Shown here in pieces: positions 52,625 through 64,000 of a DNA stretch of 64,000 nucleotides (position 1 is its first letter; the number at the start of each line of letters is the position of its first letter). The notes below the pieces were generated by a model. It saw nothing but the letters and a program-made list of their open reading frames with translations. It had not been told where the DNA came from and did not search any database. A program made the translations under genes and the position numbers. This DNA is from Daphnia carinata (taxonomy: Eukaryota > Arthropoda > Branchiopoda > Diplostraca > Daphniidae): contig NC_081339.1 of assembly GCF_022539665.2 (NCBI RefSeq), positions 5,260,017-5,324,016 of the forward strand. The letters are read 5' to 3'.

Positions 52625-53879
52625 GTTGTTTGTCTGGGACGTAGCGAACGAAACGAAAAAATTCAACAACGATCCGCACTTCATTCGTGTTAAAATTAAA
52701 GTGAGATCCCCTCTTGTCTTCTTTCTAAACTATATTGGTACATGGCCCATTTTTGCTTGAGCGATCATACGCTACATTTCGAAATTGAAAAGAAATACCG
52801 CGAGGAGCGAGCGGGATATAAAACGGCAAGTTACTCACCAGATCCTTCAGTAATATCGACTTTCACCAAGGAAGGAGCAGCTTCGAATGCTTCGATCGAA
52901 GGACGAAAGCAGCTGAGGAAAACGTCGGGAGGAGGAGGGGACGCTGTCAGCCACAGGGCGAAACTAAAAACCCCCGATCGATAATGGCGGTGACGCAAAA
53001 CTGGTTTAGAAATTCTCTAAAACCACATTCAGTTGATAGAAAATACAGCTTTAATTAAACAACTTCACTAGTTACTTCAAAGACAAAATAAGCAGGGTAC
53101 CTCATGGAACGCAAAACAACAAAGAACAGATAGGGACAGAGTAAAATTTAAAACATCAGGCGACATGGGATTCTACGTTTAAAAATTTAATTTGTTTTTG
53201 CCATCGTAATTTAGAATAATTCTAACTCCTTCTGACTCACGTGGAGCCTCACACTCCTTGAAGATATTAAGTAGTCCGTGAATAGAAGGGAGCATTAGCC
53301 TTTGTTATTGCTCTACTTTCACCATCGTGATATGGACGTGTTGTTTTTCTTTTAAAACATGGTTTTCAACCGGGTTATAGTTGACTAAGTACGGCTATGT
53401 AAGCGAATCGGGGGAAAATTTTGGACCGCAAATTATCATACTTGGTTATTTCTCGTTTCGCTGTCGGTTTCCAGTTTTGGTTAACACGTTCCCAAAAATT
53501 CATGATAAGCAACTGAGTATAGCGAACGTTGCAATTGCGAAATGAAACAACATGGTGAAACAATGAAAATAGTAAAAACTGTATTCATTTTGTGGCATGT
53601 TTTGTTTTTGTTTCCTGGTAAAATATTAATTGGTAAATTTGATTATTCGTTAAACCAGAATCAACTTTGGCATTGTTGAACGTGAAGTCGTGAACGAATA
53701 AATGGTGGATCGTTTTAAGTTCGTCTGCCACGATTGGCAAAGTCAAAGCAATTCAGTTATAAACAAACAATGCGATAGTTCTTGTAAGTTGCCTTTTTTT
53801 TTTGATTATTTGATGAGGTAGTTTTATTTCGTTACTCCTTTAGATTTGAAAACATATACGACGAAAATATTGTAATGAA
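52625..53879. promoter_or_regulatory. Divergent promoter region, transketolase / WASHC1
   Basis: About 1.25 kb between two opposite start codons. A likely 5'-UTR intron of WASHC1 runs from GTAAGT near 53784 to an AG at 53843. A short upstream ATG at 53875, in another frame, overlaps the WASHC1 start. No coding exon is supported in the remainder. Confidence 0.5.
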
Positions 53880-55359
53880 ATGGGAGTTTACGAAATACCT
53901 CTAGTGTCGTCTAATCTCCGGCCGCAAGAAATGATCACACAAATGGCCGACACTTTGGAATTCTTGGTTCAAGTTTCAAATGAAATCTTTGCCCGAGTAA
54001 CATCTAGAATTATGGAGAGCCGAACGAGAATCAACAATATTCACCAAAGAGTAGAGCTTGCACAGTCTAAAATTGATGGATTGAAAGGCAGCCGCAAAGC
54101 AACAAAAGTATTTTCAAGCTCCAGATTTCCAGGAAATTTTCATGCCAACAGCAAAAGCATTTTCCATGGGACTAGTCTGAAGTTGAATAGAACTACAGTT
54201 GACAACAATCATACAGAAATTATGGTCGATGGTGACATGATATTTTATCCAGTACATCAACAGAATGGAACACGACAACAAATATTAGCACCTCCTGGTT
54301 CAGCATCAGAGCTATTGATTTTTAACACAGAAGATCTTGCCTTTCAAGGACGGTCATTGTCTGATAAATGTTCCAAATCTACCTTACGAAGGAAACATGA
54401 CTCGGAAATGTCTACAGACACTTCACTTGGTGACGCCCCATGGTCCATTAGCCAAAGAGATCAGCTTGAACGGAGCAACCCTTTGAATTTTTCATACATT
54501 CCAGGTAATTCTGAAATTTCTAGATATTTTGTTTACATAAGCATTTAAATAAATGCAACTTTGCAGGACTCGGAGATGTTCCAGAACTGGATCTCCCTTT
54601 GGCGCTTCCAGATTTACCCGGTGTTGCGGATGACTTGGCCTATAACGAGGATGTTGGTCCGGGTATCGCTCCCTCGCTAATTGCGGCCCTTCCCGACTTA
54701 TCTCAATTAACTGAAAACAGCAAAACAACAAACCATTCTCCTCTTCCTCCTCCACCCCCACCATTCATACCTGTTCCTCTTCCATCAACGAATTCTCCCT
54801 CTCCTGCAGCTCTTACGCCAGCTCCACCCCCTCCGCCACCTCCACCACCACCTCCCGTAAACCTGCCTTCACTCCCATCGGTTCCATCTCCTCCTGCCCC
54901 GTCGTTGCCTGCAATCATTGCATCTAGTAGCGCTACAACGCCGAGCACGCCTTCGGTGCCATTGGCAGATCGCTCCAACTTGATGGCGGCGATTCGCGAA
55001 GCGGGTGGAGCGAGCAAGTTAAAATCATCTGCTCGTGTTAAGCATACTCAGGCTGTTAAAGAGCAACAACAGCAAAACAGCAGCAGTAAACCATCAGCTG
55101 CCGCATCCCGCCAAGCTCCTGCAGGAGATCTGATGGTAGATCTTTTTAACAAGCTTTCTATGCGACGAAAGGTAATTCTTCTCCAAACATTAACAATCGG
55201 CTGGTGTTTGCAGTAATTTGAGGGATTTTATAGGGCATTTCTGGTCAAAATCAAGAAACAGCAGGGCCGATGGAACGAATTTCAGCCATGATTCCACCAC
55301 CGCCACCTCCAGCAGCCGCGAACGTCTCGAGCTCAGATGAAGTTGAAGATTGGAAATGA
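53880..55359 (+). CDS. WASHC1: WASH complex subunit 1 (WASH)
   Basis: Three exons: 53880-54504, 54567-55171 and 55234-55359. Phases agree, giving 451 residues. WASH is a nucleation-promoting factor that activates the Arp2/3 complex on endosomes for retromer-linked sorting. The N-terminal homology domain shows YEIPLVSSNLRPQEMITQMA and ARVTSRIMESRTRINNIHQRV. Next is the conserved LGDVPELDLPLALPDLPG with DVGPGIAPSLIAALPDL. A poly-proline region follows. The actin/Arp2/3-binding VCA end is complete: a WH2-like motif (NLMAAIREAGGASKLKSSAR), a connector (DLMVDLFNKLSMRRKGISG) and an acidic tail ending DEVEDWK. A competing upstream ATG at 53875 gives only a short out-of-frame peptide. The gene converges with the ELAPOR-type gene; the stops are 146 bases apart. 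Confidence 0.95.
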
Positions 55360-55505
55360 TATATTTTGTTGTTGTTGTTGTTGTTTTGGTTGTGGTTACA
55401 AAGAAATACAATCTCAAGCCATGTTTCTCAAATGACATAAAAATGAATAGGTAAATATAGAAATCGTAAATTTCATACAAGCCTCTTTTCCACGTTCCTT
55501 CCATT

Positions 55506-58500
55506 CTAAGATTGTGCTTCCGTCAATTGAATCGTTTCGAATGGGCTGCCCGACTCGCTCTGGAAATCAGAAGGAAAGATTAGGTTACTACACCAATTTC
55601 TAAATCTCCCTGATATGCCGTACCTTGTATGCTGTCATGGATCGTATTTTGTTGACTAGGCCGAAACTTTTCATGGGGACGGTAACTGATACTTCGTCCT
55701 CTTCTTCCTCTTCGTCGTCATCGAGGGCGCAGCTCTCGGCGGCCGCCATTTCCGTCTCGCATTCGTTGCCGTTGTCTTTGAGACTCGAAGTCGTATCGGT
55801 TCCACTGCTGCTCGATGGAGCCGATCGCTGTCTGGCAAGACGGCTGTACTTGTACTCGAGCCGACGGTTGCGCTTCCAGCAGATGAACACGGTCAGGCAA
55901 AGAAGGATGGCCGTTCCAACGCAACCCATAATAATCAGCTGTTTACATAAGACAGGAAATAAACAAAGCTATTTAAATGTACACACTTCTTAAACGTTAG
56001 TCAAATTTTCTTTTCAGTATTTACCTGTACCACAAACGGGATTTGTGTGGAACAAGGTACTTTCTTGGTGCCAGGCACGTCATCAGCCATAAGGCAATAC
56101 TTGGGCGCCAGGTAATGAACGTTCTGCTCTCCAGCTATGCATTCGCTCTTGACCACCCTGTAAAAGACGGGGGAAGAGGAGTGTTAGAAACACGAGAATA
56201 AATCTAGCTCTCGTAACGTTATACAAACTTGATATCCTGTGCGCCACAAATGGGACAAACAGTACTGGATGACCAGAGGAAATGGAAATGACACCCGTCG
56301 CAAGTACCGTCCGGGCAACGTGAAGGTAAAGTCACTTGGCCAGCTCCTGGCTGATCGGCATCGCAACGTAACGTCACCGTCGTCGTCCTGCCTTTCGGGC
56401 ATGATTTAGTCGCCCTGACGTCCAACGACATACACGTGAACAGAGCAAATTAAATATTTTAACGAAAAATAATCAACAGGTGGCATTTTTTACGTTGGAG
56501 TGCCAAAGAAGACATGCAAGTCTTTGGAATTGTAGAACTCTTCAAGAACCCGCGTATCACCGAATTGGGCTTCGTTTGTGATGCCAAGCAGGTGATCTCC
56601 TAGCGTCACTGATTGTGTTGACAGAGGACTGCTTCCGCCTGACGCATCTAAACTCTGAGACGGAATCAACGTGGTCCGGCACACTAACGCTTTCACCTGG
56701 AAATTGACGAGAATGAATACAGATTATTTTTTAAACCAACAATAAATTCAAACAATGGAAACGAACTGATTTAGGCTCGCCCTCAGACTGGAACGTGATA
56801 TTGTTGGCACAATTGACTGGCACCTTGCCACAAAGGCTTATGTTAAACACGTGAAAGTACTGCATGCCCGAAGCGGTGAAAAGTAAACTGCCCCGCACTT
56901 CGTGGAACGCACTATCAAATAAACAACACCATTTAAAACAAATTCAATTCAATTTCATTGATGAAGTACCTTCCGATTTTACGGAGATCGTAACGTGTAC
57001 CGTTGACAGTTGGGGTACAATCAGTGGTACACGTTTTGCCATCGGTGCTAATAAGACCAGGTCCGCAGTTGATACAAGCTGATCGACCGACCGCTGCTGG
57101 ATCCAGTACGACCGTGTTGGCAGGGCACGGCTGGCAACGAGTCGTCGAGGCTTCGGTGTAGTGTCCAGGTGGGCAAGGTATGCAGCCGGACGCATCGGCT
57201 CCCTGAGCACAAGGCAAACAAACGGACGCACCTCCTTCTATTGTGTTGGTCACGTTGATACTATCGATCCGGGCGCTATCCGTGTCAAATAGCCTCAACC
57301 GCTGCACGCCAGCGGCGCTGTAAGGTATCATTCCGTCTTGAGACCAGGCTTGCTTCTGGAATGCCCAATTGAATGTATACGATCCGTTTTGCGGAATCGA
57401 ATAACTAAAATGTTGCTTGGGTGCACGACCACTCCACGTCTGGATCACTGAGATGCCTTTGGCAGGAGAACTCTGTGCGGTGTGGGTACGCCAAAATAAA
57501 TTCACATTTTCATCAACATTGTTCTGGATTTTTACCTGCATAAAAACAAATTGGCAATCTCCTTCACAATCGAGTTGGAATGTGAATGACACAGTGCCTC
57601 GACCAGCCCGAAATCCTTTGTCAATTTTCAGGGACAATATGAGATACGAGTCGGGAGCGTGACCGTGCCCCGTTCTCAGGTGATCACCAGATGTCAACCA
57701 AGCGGCGGCCGTGGTGCACCCAGTTCCAGTGTAGCCTGGAAAGCGTAAAAAACAAAAGTATTAAAGATAAATTCTTTAGGCTGTGAGCTGGAAAAAGAAG
57801 TAAACCTTCTAAACTCATGCAGCGTGCAGACATAACTCCCGGCAGAGCGCTCCACCAGATAAATTGGAATCCTGTATTAGGCGCTGTGGATGGTGGACAT
57901 GATCGACAGGGTCGTATTCCGTCCGAAATGCTTCCAGATGGACAAAACCGACAAGTGCCCGAAGTGTAATCCATCTGCATCCCTGGGTTACACGGCGGGC
58001 ATTTCCGACGTTCGGCACCCGACGGCAACTTGGCCGACGAAGGTAAATCATCGCGACAAGTACGAGGCTCCACCCATTGATACGTCACGAGCGTATTGTT
58101 TCTTTCATCACACGCTGAATGAACCTGAAAATTTAAAAAAAAGAAATCTTTATCGATTGTTTCAGCTGTTTCAAACAAGTCTTTCACTTCGAAATAATCA
58201 TTTTGAGTGCATGGTGGTCGTTTGTGACATCTTCCGCTGCCCGGCGTAGAGTACGAAGTCTTGACATCACATCGAGTACATTGGGTGGCCCCTCTGCCTG
58301 AATAAGAATCAGCCGGGCAATCTTGGCATTGACGAGAACGTGGGCCCGGTGCGTGAGTTCCATTACGACAGGGAGTGCAACCCGTCGAAACGGCTGGATC
58401 AGCCACGCCGCTCACTTCGATCGATTTGATGAGTAGCGGTTTCGTCTGATGGCGACCAGAGATACCCATCGCTTTCCATTGGAGTACGTTGAGTCCAGCC

Positions 58501-59528
58501 GGAAGCTGAATGGACTTGCTCGTCCTCCACTTGCCTTCTTCCGTGACAGTTGGCCAGCGGATTTCATCACCACCACCCGACACGCTTTGGCACAGTTCAT
58601 TCTGAGCCTGTCCAACAAACAAAAGAGGTGTGAAAAGAATTCAAACAAAATGACAATCGAATTCGATTGATACCTGGAATTCAAAGATAGTGTCATCATC
58701 GGGGTATTGATACGTATAGCGCAACGCTCCTGCTTGGATGAGACGGACTGTGTAGACGAGAGTGGCGACGCAAGAACCTCCGGGGAAAGCGATATAGTCC
58801 CCTCGAGTTTGCCATTCTGATTTGGAGCAGTTGGTAAAAGATCTCTCACGTTCCAGCATGGAAAAGGAGGAACGCGACGTGAGCGGTTCAACCAAAACGG
58901 AGAATCCGTCTGGAAGTTGGTCCCAAATTTCATGACGTACCATTCCGCCGAGAGAGTACGTTCCGGGCGGACAATCGTGACATTGAAGCAGCTCCAGATC
59001 AAAGTACTCTCCCGATTTGCAAGTCAACGCTGCTCAAACCCAAAATATTTTTAAAAGTATTTTATGTAATACAAGGTTACTATTTTATCTTAATCTTACA
59101 GCAATCTTGAAGGCGGACGGGTGCGTTGGGTGCCCCACCAGTGCAGACTCCAGCCGCCGGAACGGATACCCTCCAGCGACCGCCCGTCGTAGGGTCGCAT
59201 TCAGTCAACTCGTAATGGAAATCTCTCTGTTGGTTGTGGTTAGTTATCACACCGGATGCAGATGGATAATAAATGTCGAAACGAAAAGAAAAATAAAATC
59301 GATTAAATATATGAGGCAGAATAAAAGGCCGAGTCCGGCTAGTACGTAGTACATGTTCAAGTGCCGTGAATTGTCACGATTCATTGCACAATAAGAACAA
59401 TGTGGATTGAAAATTAGAACACGGTAACTTACGGGTTGGCATGTAGGCAGGTTATCAGCAGTTGTGCGACTACTGATGCCAATACAAACGAGCAATAGCA
59501 GCGACGTAGAGTAGTAATAACCGACCAT
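55506..59528 (-). CDS. ELAPOR: ELAPOR1/2 (EIG121, KIAA1324)-type membrane receptor
   Basis: Twelve minus-strand exons: 59528-59433, 59226-59100, 59032-58674, 58607-58188, 58124-57806, 57735-56970, 56911-56767, 56696-56494, 56414-56229, 56157-56025, 55938-55624 and 55559-55506. Phases agree, giving about 1040 residues (human ELAPOR1 is about 1013). It is a type I membrane protein of the trans-Golgi/endolysosomal system, linked in mammals to autophagy and secretory-granule biology. A signal peptide (about 1-25) is followed by Cys-rich repeats (CHDCPPGTYSLGG, CQDCPADSYSGRGATQC, CPPCNPGM, CRSCPPSTAP). A mannose-6-phosphate-receptor-like region holds CPDGTCDGCHFHFLW. One transmembrane helix (GCVGTAILLCLTVFICW) and a tail with LEYKYSRL complete it. 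The last exon (SESGSPFETIQLTEAQS) is inferred from a GT/AG pair; otherwise the frame reads on 10 codons to a stop at 55600. Confidence 0.93.
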
Positions 59529-62500
59529 GGCTGTTCTCCTTTTCGCGTTGGGCTCTTTATCAGGCGTGTTCCACTGTTACAAACTGATGAAACAACACGA
59601 TGGTGGACGAAAACGCAATGGATCGGTTTGAAACACTGTAAGTTGAATTTAAAACACCATTAGTTTCGACACATCAAGACTTGACTGACAAAATGCCGTG
59701 TGTTAAAAAACAGGGTCAACAAGTTTGTGCGGTCTGCCAGCCCGAGACCTAGTAAGAACAAATACTGGAGAAACGAAGCAAAGGGAAACGGGCGGATCGT
59801 TCCCCCAAAAGCATTATCGATCAGCGTCGCGCGCAACCACCATCATGGATTTTTTTGTGTCCCCTCTTTTCCTCCCCCCTTCGATCGCGATTACGTCACA
59901 GCGCCATTCTTTTTTTTTTTTTTTTTTTTTTAGATGTAATTCTTCTACTCTCCACCATCCTCTGCAGGGATCTCATCTAACATTCACCACGCAAACAGGG
60001 ACAGAGCAGCACGCAACGCTGATTAAAAACCATTTACTTGACAGGCAACTCACGGCTCTTGATTTATTACTTAAATTGATGGCAGACACAGGGCTGGATC
60101 ATGGAGGCGATGCGTTTAAGCCAAAGAGTGTATGTCATACGTCACCCCAAAACCTTGAGGATTTCGAGACTAGCACGTACAACCCGATTATGCGATTAGA
60201 AGCGCAGTACGTGTCACTATCTATCTTGTTTACGATGATTTTGTGAACAAGTATTGTTCATAAAACAGTCAAGTTTCCCGTCTTTGACAGCTTTCAAAGG
60301 CAACTTGCTGCAAGAAAAATTGTCTTGATGAAAATTGTGTCGGGGTGCTAACGTTAAAAGGGCAAGCGATTAGTCTGGAGTTAAATGCACGAGCGGCATC
60401 AGGTGGTTCAATAGACACTCATCTTGACTCGGCTGTAGGGACTCTTTAATCGCTTCTACAAGCCTCTAACAAAGAAAGGCACATCGAAGAATTCATATAA
60501 ATAGCGAAAAGTGCATTTTCGATGATCCTCGAGCTCACGTTGATCGGTCCTGAGAAAGTGACTGAGGAAAGCTGTAAAGAATCCTTTTAGGCAGCCTATT
60601 TTTCTCCGTTAATAGAATGGGTTCTAATCATCCTAAAGGGTGAAAGCAACTCGATCTCGATCCTCGTCAATCGCAGCAGAAAAGAGGTTTTGTTTCCTTA
60701 TTTTGTTTGCCTACTTTCTTTTTCAAACCGCATTAAAGTTAATTCGGAATCAAACGGTACTAAGTCGTTTCGGCTTTAACTGTATCAATCTCAGTTGCCC
60801 TATTCGTCTACCAGCTTCAATTTCTTGGAATCAGTGTATCTCTATTGACTAAATTTCATACTTACGATTCGTCTTGACAAGTTCCATTGATGAAGGTTGT
60901 CGAAGAAAGGATTTTGAATTCCGAGGTTGACGAACGGTCAACTATGTCGTCAGCATCACTGCGATACTGAATGCAAGCAAAAAAAGGTAGAATGATTATC
61001 CAAGCCTCACAAGTAGATAGATGTCAAGTCAACTTAATGCAAATTGTGATTTGCATTTCTTACCCGAAGAATAGCTTACAACTTTCTTCCAAAACTTTAA
61101 ATATGTGGTATTGCCTTTGTAGAATTCAGCACTCTAAAAAAACAGATTGCCTAAGATGTTAGAAAGATAAATATCATATTTTACGTTTCTCTAAATGGTA
61201 CAGGAAATCAAGCCTGCAAAGTTTACCAATAATGATGTATGACATCATTATTGCCTGGCAACAGCCATCCATAATGTCAGTGCCTTTGTTTTTTGAGTAG
61301 CTGAGATGATGTCACATTGCTGAGCAACAATTTCTATACTATTTTTAGATAGGTTTGCATCATTGAGAATTCATTCTGGATAACGAATTTTCTATGCTCA
61401 TTTTCTCGCCCTCGTCATTTTTCGTTTTTTTATGATCCGTTACGTTTTCACACGAATCTGTTGAAAACCTAGTGAAAAATATTAAATGGTAATTGATTTT
61501 CCTGGGCATAACACTCAACTTATTGACGAAAAGCAGACGTGTCACAGGCATATCTCATCATTTCCCGCCTTTTAACCAATATCGCCACGTTGATTTTAAT
61601 GACTGCTAGATGGCGTTGTTGCTCTGCAAAATGGAAAAGAAATGTATACCATGAGGTAGGTCCTTCATGTGTAAAGGACAAAAAAAAATAAAATGTTTTA
61701 TAGAAAAAAAAAGTAGGTTTTTCCATCACACTGATGAGATCACGTGAATTCTTGGAACAAAATTGGAAAAGAAGAGAAGAAAAAGGGATTTACTCACATA
61801 ACCTCTGTGCAGTGAACGCATGTTGAAGCATTTCAATCCATTGTAAATGCTTTTTTTATAGGTAAGACCTTTCCCACAAGGAATCATTTACTGATCTACA
61901 CCTTTATCACGCTTGAAGTACCGTACCTGATGGCAACAATGACACAAATAGAAACGAAATATCTAAACGCATGATTCGAAATCGAGCTTTAAGTGGTAGA
62001 CCACTACAGAAAATGTGTGGTCGCCATGAGGCGTGTCGCGACGCCTCTCGGATCAAATTGTCTCTATCTTTTTGGATTATTCCAAAAGCAAATAACAAAA
62101 GAAAAAACGACGTTGATCTGATGTACATGTAGAGCGAAAGATATGAATGTTGGCGAGACAACAGAGAATGTGAGAAGGGAATCAAACGGGCCAGAAGATC
62201 TTTTAATGCAATCAAACAGTCAGAAAGCAAAGAACGACGAGGCAGAGTTATGTATAGATATGTATATCTGCGTTGTTTGCCTTGACGAGAGGTTTGGATG
62301 TCGTGTTGACGTTGAAGCTTTTCTACCAAAAAAACCGTTGTGGAAGACGCCCAGGTTTGAAATGAGAAGGGAATGATAAAATCAATGTAAAGAAAAACTA
62401 CGTTGTCAACGAACACGTCCTAATAGAATCTTTACAATTCCTTTGATTCGTTCGACAGTGTGAATAATACTTTTTAAATGTGAGTGATTACATTGTAAAG

Positions 62501-64000
62501 TTTCACTCTAGAATAAATCTAAATTTTTTTTTCTGATTAGGAATATCTGTTGCAAGACTTGCTGAAGTGTAATATGAGCTTGCCATGGTTCTTGGAAAAG
62601 CCTTTAAGGTAAGTTAAACAGACATTGCCTTCCATTGTTTACTTTTATTTTCAGCTGAATAGATTTTGATCATTGATGTAAAGTTTGATTTTTGAAATTT
62701 GAAAGATATCACTGGCTAACTGGATGTCCTTGCTAACAACTCGATGATCTTGAGATTTCTCGTTGGTAAAAGCGTTCGCCATCGCAGACAAACCCAGTAG
62801 ACACAAAACTGAAGAATGAAAACGAATGGCTTGTTCCCCTATCGCGAACTAACTCATCGATGAAGGATATCGTAGTATTTCCGAATCGCATAGGAAACTT
62901 AAGGTCGAGTACATTTTATTTCTTTTATCAAGCGATAAAAATTTATTGTTTAAAAAAAAAAGTTTAATTACAGGCAAAGGATTCAAACATTATGTTCAAT
63001 AGATTATGCAAATAATCTTTATTCCAAAAAATGGTTATCTAATGCTGCATACGGGGTTTTGCTGTACAAAGACGATTGATGTTACGCTTCCACGCCACTA
63101 TAGCTAAGCTACTATCGAGTGATCGGGCTTGTTCATTCAACAATTAACATAATCATGACATTTAGTCTTGTTGCAGGAAACAGTTTGCACAAATCTTGCC
63201 GGCAAAGAAAGTCAAATCATCAAGACGTAATAACGAGCAGTCCATTCATTCTGCTCCTATTTAACCTTTTTGGTTTATTCCACTACAACTTTGAAACGAA
63301 AAAAGTCCCTTTGGTTTATAGTCAGTGGATGATGTTTGTTATAAACTCACAAAACCGAACCAAAAACAAAACTTTGGCTAAATCCGCCGGCATGGTGGAA
63401 CGGACGGAAACAGCAGCTTTCTGGAACGCTGCAATCAGCTGATGCGTCATCTTTGATAGCCAACTTTGCCGTTTAAAGATTATCATTGCAAAGAACGTAG
63501 GCCGAAATGCATGACATTTATCGATTATAGGTTGTCCGTTGTTCACGTTTTCAAAGACAAATGTCGGGTTGCATTTGGTCATCACGAACCAAAAGACGCA
63601 CACGGCTGTGGTCTTCATTTGACGTCACTCTAAATTAGAAAGTTGGTCAACTGGAACGATATACGCATCACACAAAAGCCAGAGTTGTGCCCAGTGGCTC
63701 GATGATCGTATAGCCCACAAGATTGGTAAGAAAACCTTAACTCTAAAGCATTGTTGTTTTCTTGCGTAAAAATGATAAACTTTCTAGCTGGTTAACAGGA
63801 AATGACAGCGCATGGAACACCTTTTCTTCTTGTGCAGTACATCTGCTTGTTGATCTTTACGGTAGAAGTCCATGGGTTTCATAGATTCGTGGATGAATCA
63901 TCCTAGGAGCCAGTTACTTTCAACAGGTATAACTAATTTGAGAATCATTTTTGCATGTGACTTAGCAAAGGATCTCGGCAAAAAAAATGTAATTAGAGTC
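59529..64000. other. Right-end intergenic DNA, no supported gene
   Basis: About 4.5 kb with homopolymer T near 59909-59930 and no recognisable coding exon. The ORF at 59725-60246 is the longest but crosses the T tract and has no domain. A short open start (ATG at 62584, MVLGKAFK, then GTAAGT at 62609) could be the first coding exon of a gene that continues beyond the window, but no second exon was found. A 25-base perfect hairpin lies at 61228-61252. Confidence 0.4.
61228..61252. repeat. Perfect 11-bp-arm palindrome
   Basis: AATAATGATGT at 61228-61238 pairs exactly with ACATCATTATT at 61242-61252 around a 3-base centre. It contains a TGACATCA-like half that bZIP factors can recognise. Function is unknown. 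Confidence 0.7.

Noticed and set aside
59725-60246. ORF of 173 codons after the ELAPOR start
   Set aside because: It crosses a long T tract giving a run of Phe, has no recognisable domain and no splice support.

Overview
This is a 64 kb piece of an animal nuclear genome. Ten conserved metazoan genes can be read as exon chains with GT/AG junctions and consistent phases. Most introns are about 55-90 bp, UTRs are compact, and genes often sit head-to-head or tail-to-tail a few hundred bases apart. Gene content, AT-rich spacers and tiny introns fit an arthropod, most likely a branchiopod crustacean such as Daphnia. That assignment is inference, since no species marker is present.

Layout, left half. 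1-5.7 kb is sparse: a perfect 23-bp hairpin, a small Cys-rich secreted protein and unassigned DNA. 5.7-7.3 kb (+) is glutaryl-CoA dehydrogenase. 7.6-11.2 kb (-) is a Phox2-type paired-like homeobox gene in five exons. 13.6-19.5 kb (+) is the 24-exon diphosphoinositol pentakisphosphate kinase PPIP5K/Vip1. 20.3-26.4 kb (+) is a PHRF1-like RING/PHD/SR-rich protein. 27.6-30.7 kb (+) is an Hsp110/HSPA4-type chaperone.

Middle, 31-43 kb. This is a repeat-rich island. It holds a fold-back repeat, at least five tRNA-like relics and three copies of a ~400-bp dispersed repeat with a terminal hairpin. It also holds a 310-bp MITE with TTAA-like flanks and a homogeneous 23-bp minisatellite (21 copies). An unrecognised multi-exon gene is present twice in inverted orientation, and the second copy is circularly permuted relative to the first.

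Right half. 43.0-44.4 kb (+) is TRMT10C/MRPP1. 46.1-48.7 kb (-) is an ataxin-7-like SAGA subunit. 49.5-50.2 kb (+) is THOC7. 50.4-52.6 kb (-) is transketolase. 53.9-55.4 kb (+) is WASHC1. 55.5-59.5 kb (-) is an ELAPOR1/2 (EIG121)-type membrane receptor. 59.5-64 kb has no gene I can support.

The genes are unrelated housekeeping or developmental genes with no operon-like logic. Close pairs share short intergenic promoter regions (ataxin-7/THOC7 and transketolase/WASHC1). Other pairs converge (GCDH/Phox2, THOC7/transketolase and WASHC1/ELAPOR). All homology calls come from recognising protein families by eye; no database search was run.
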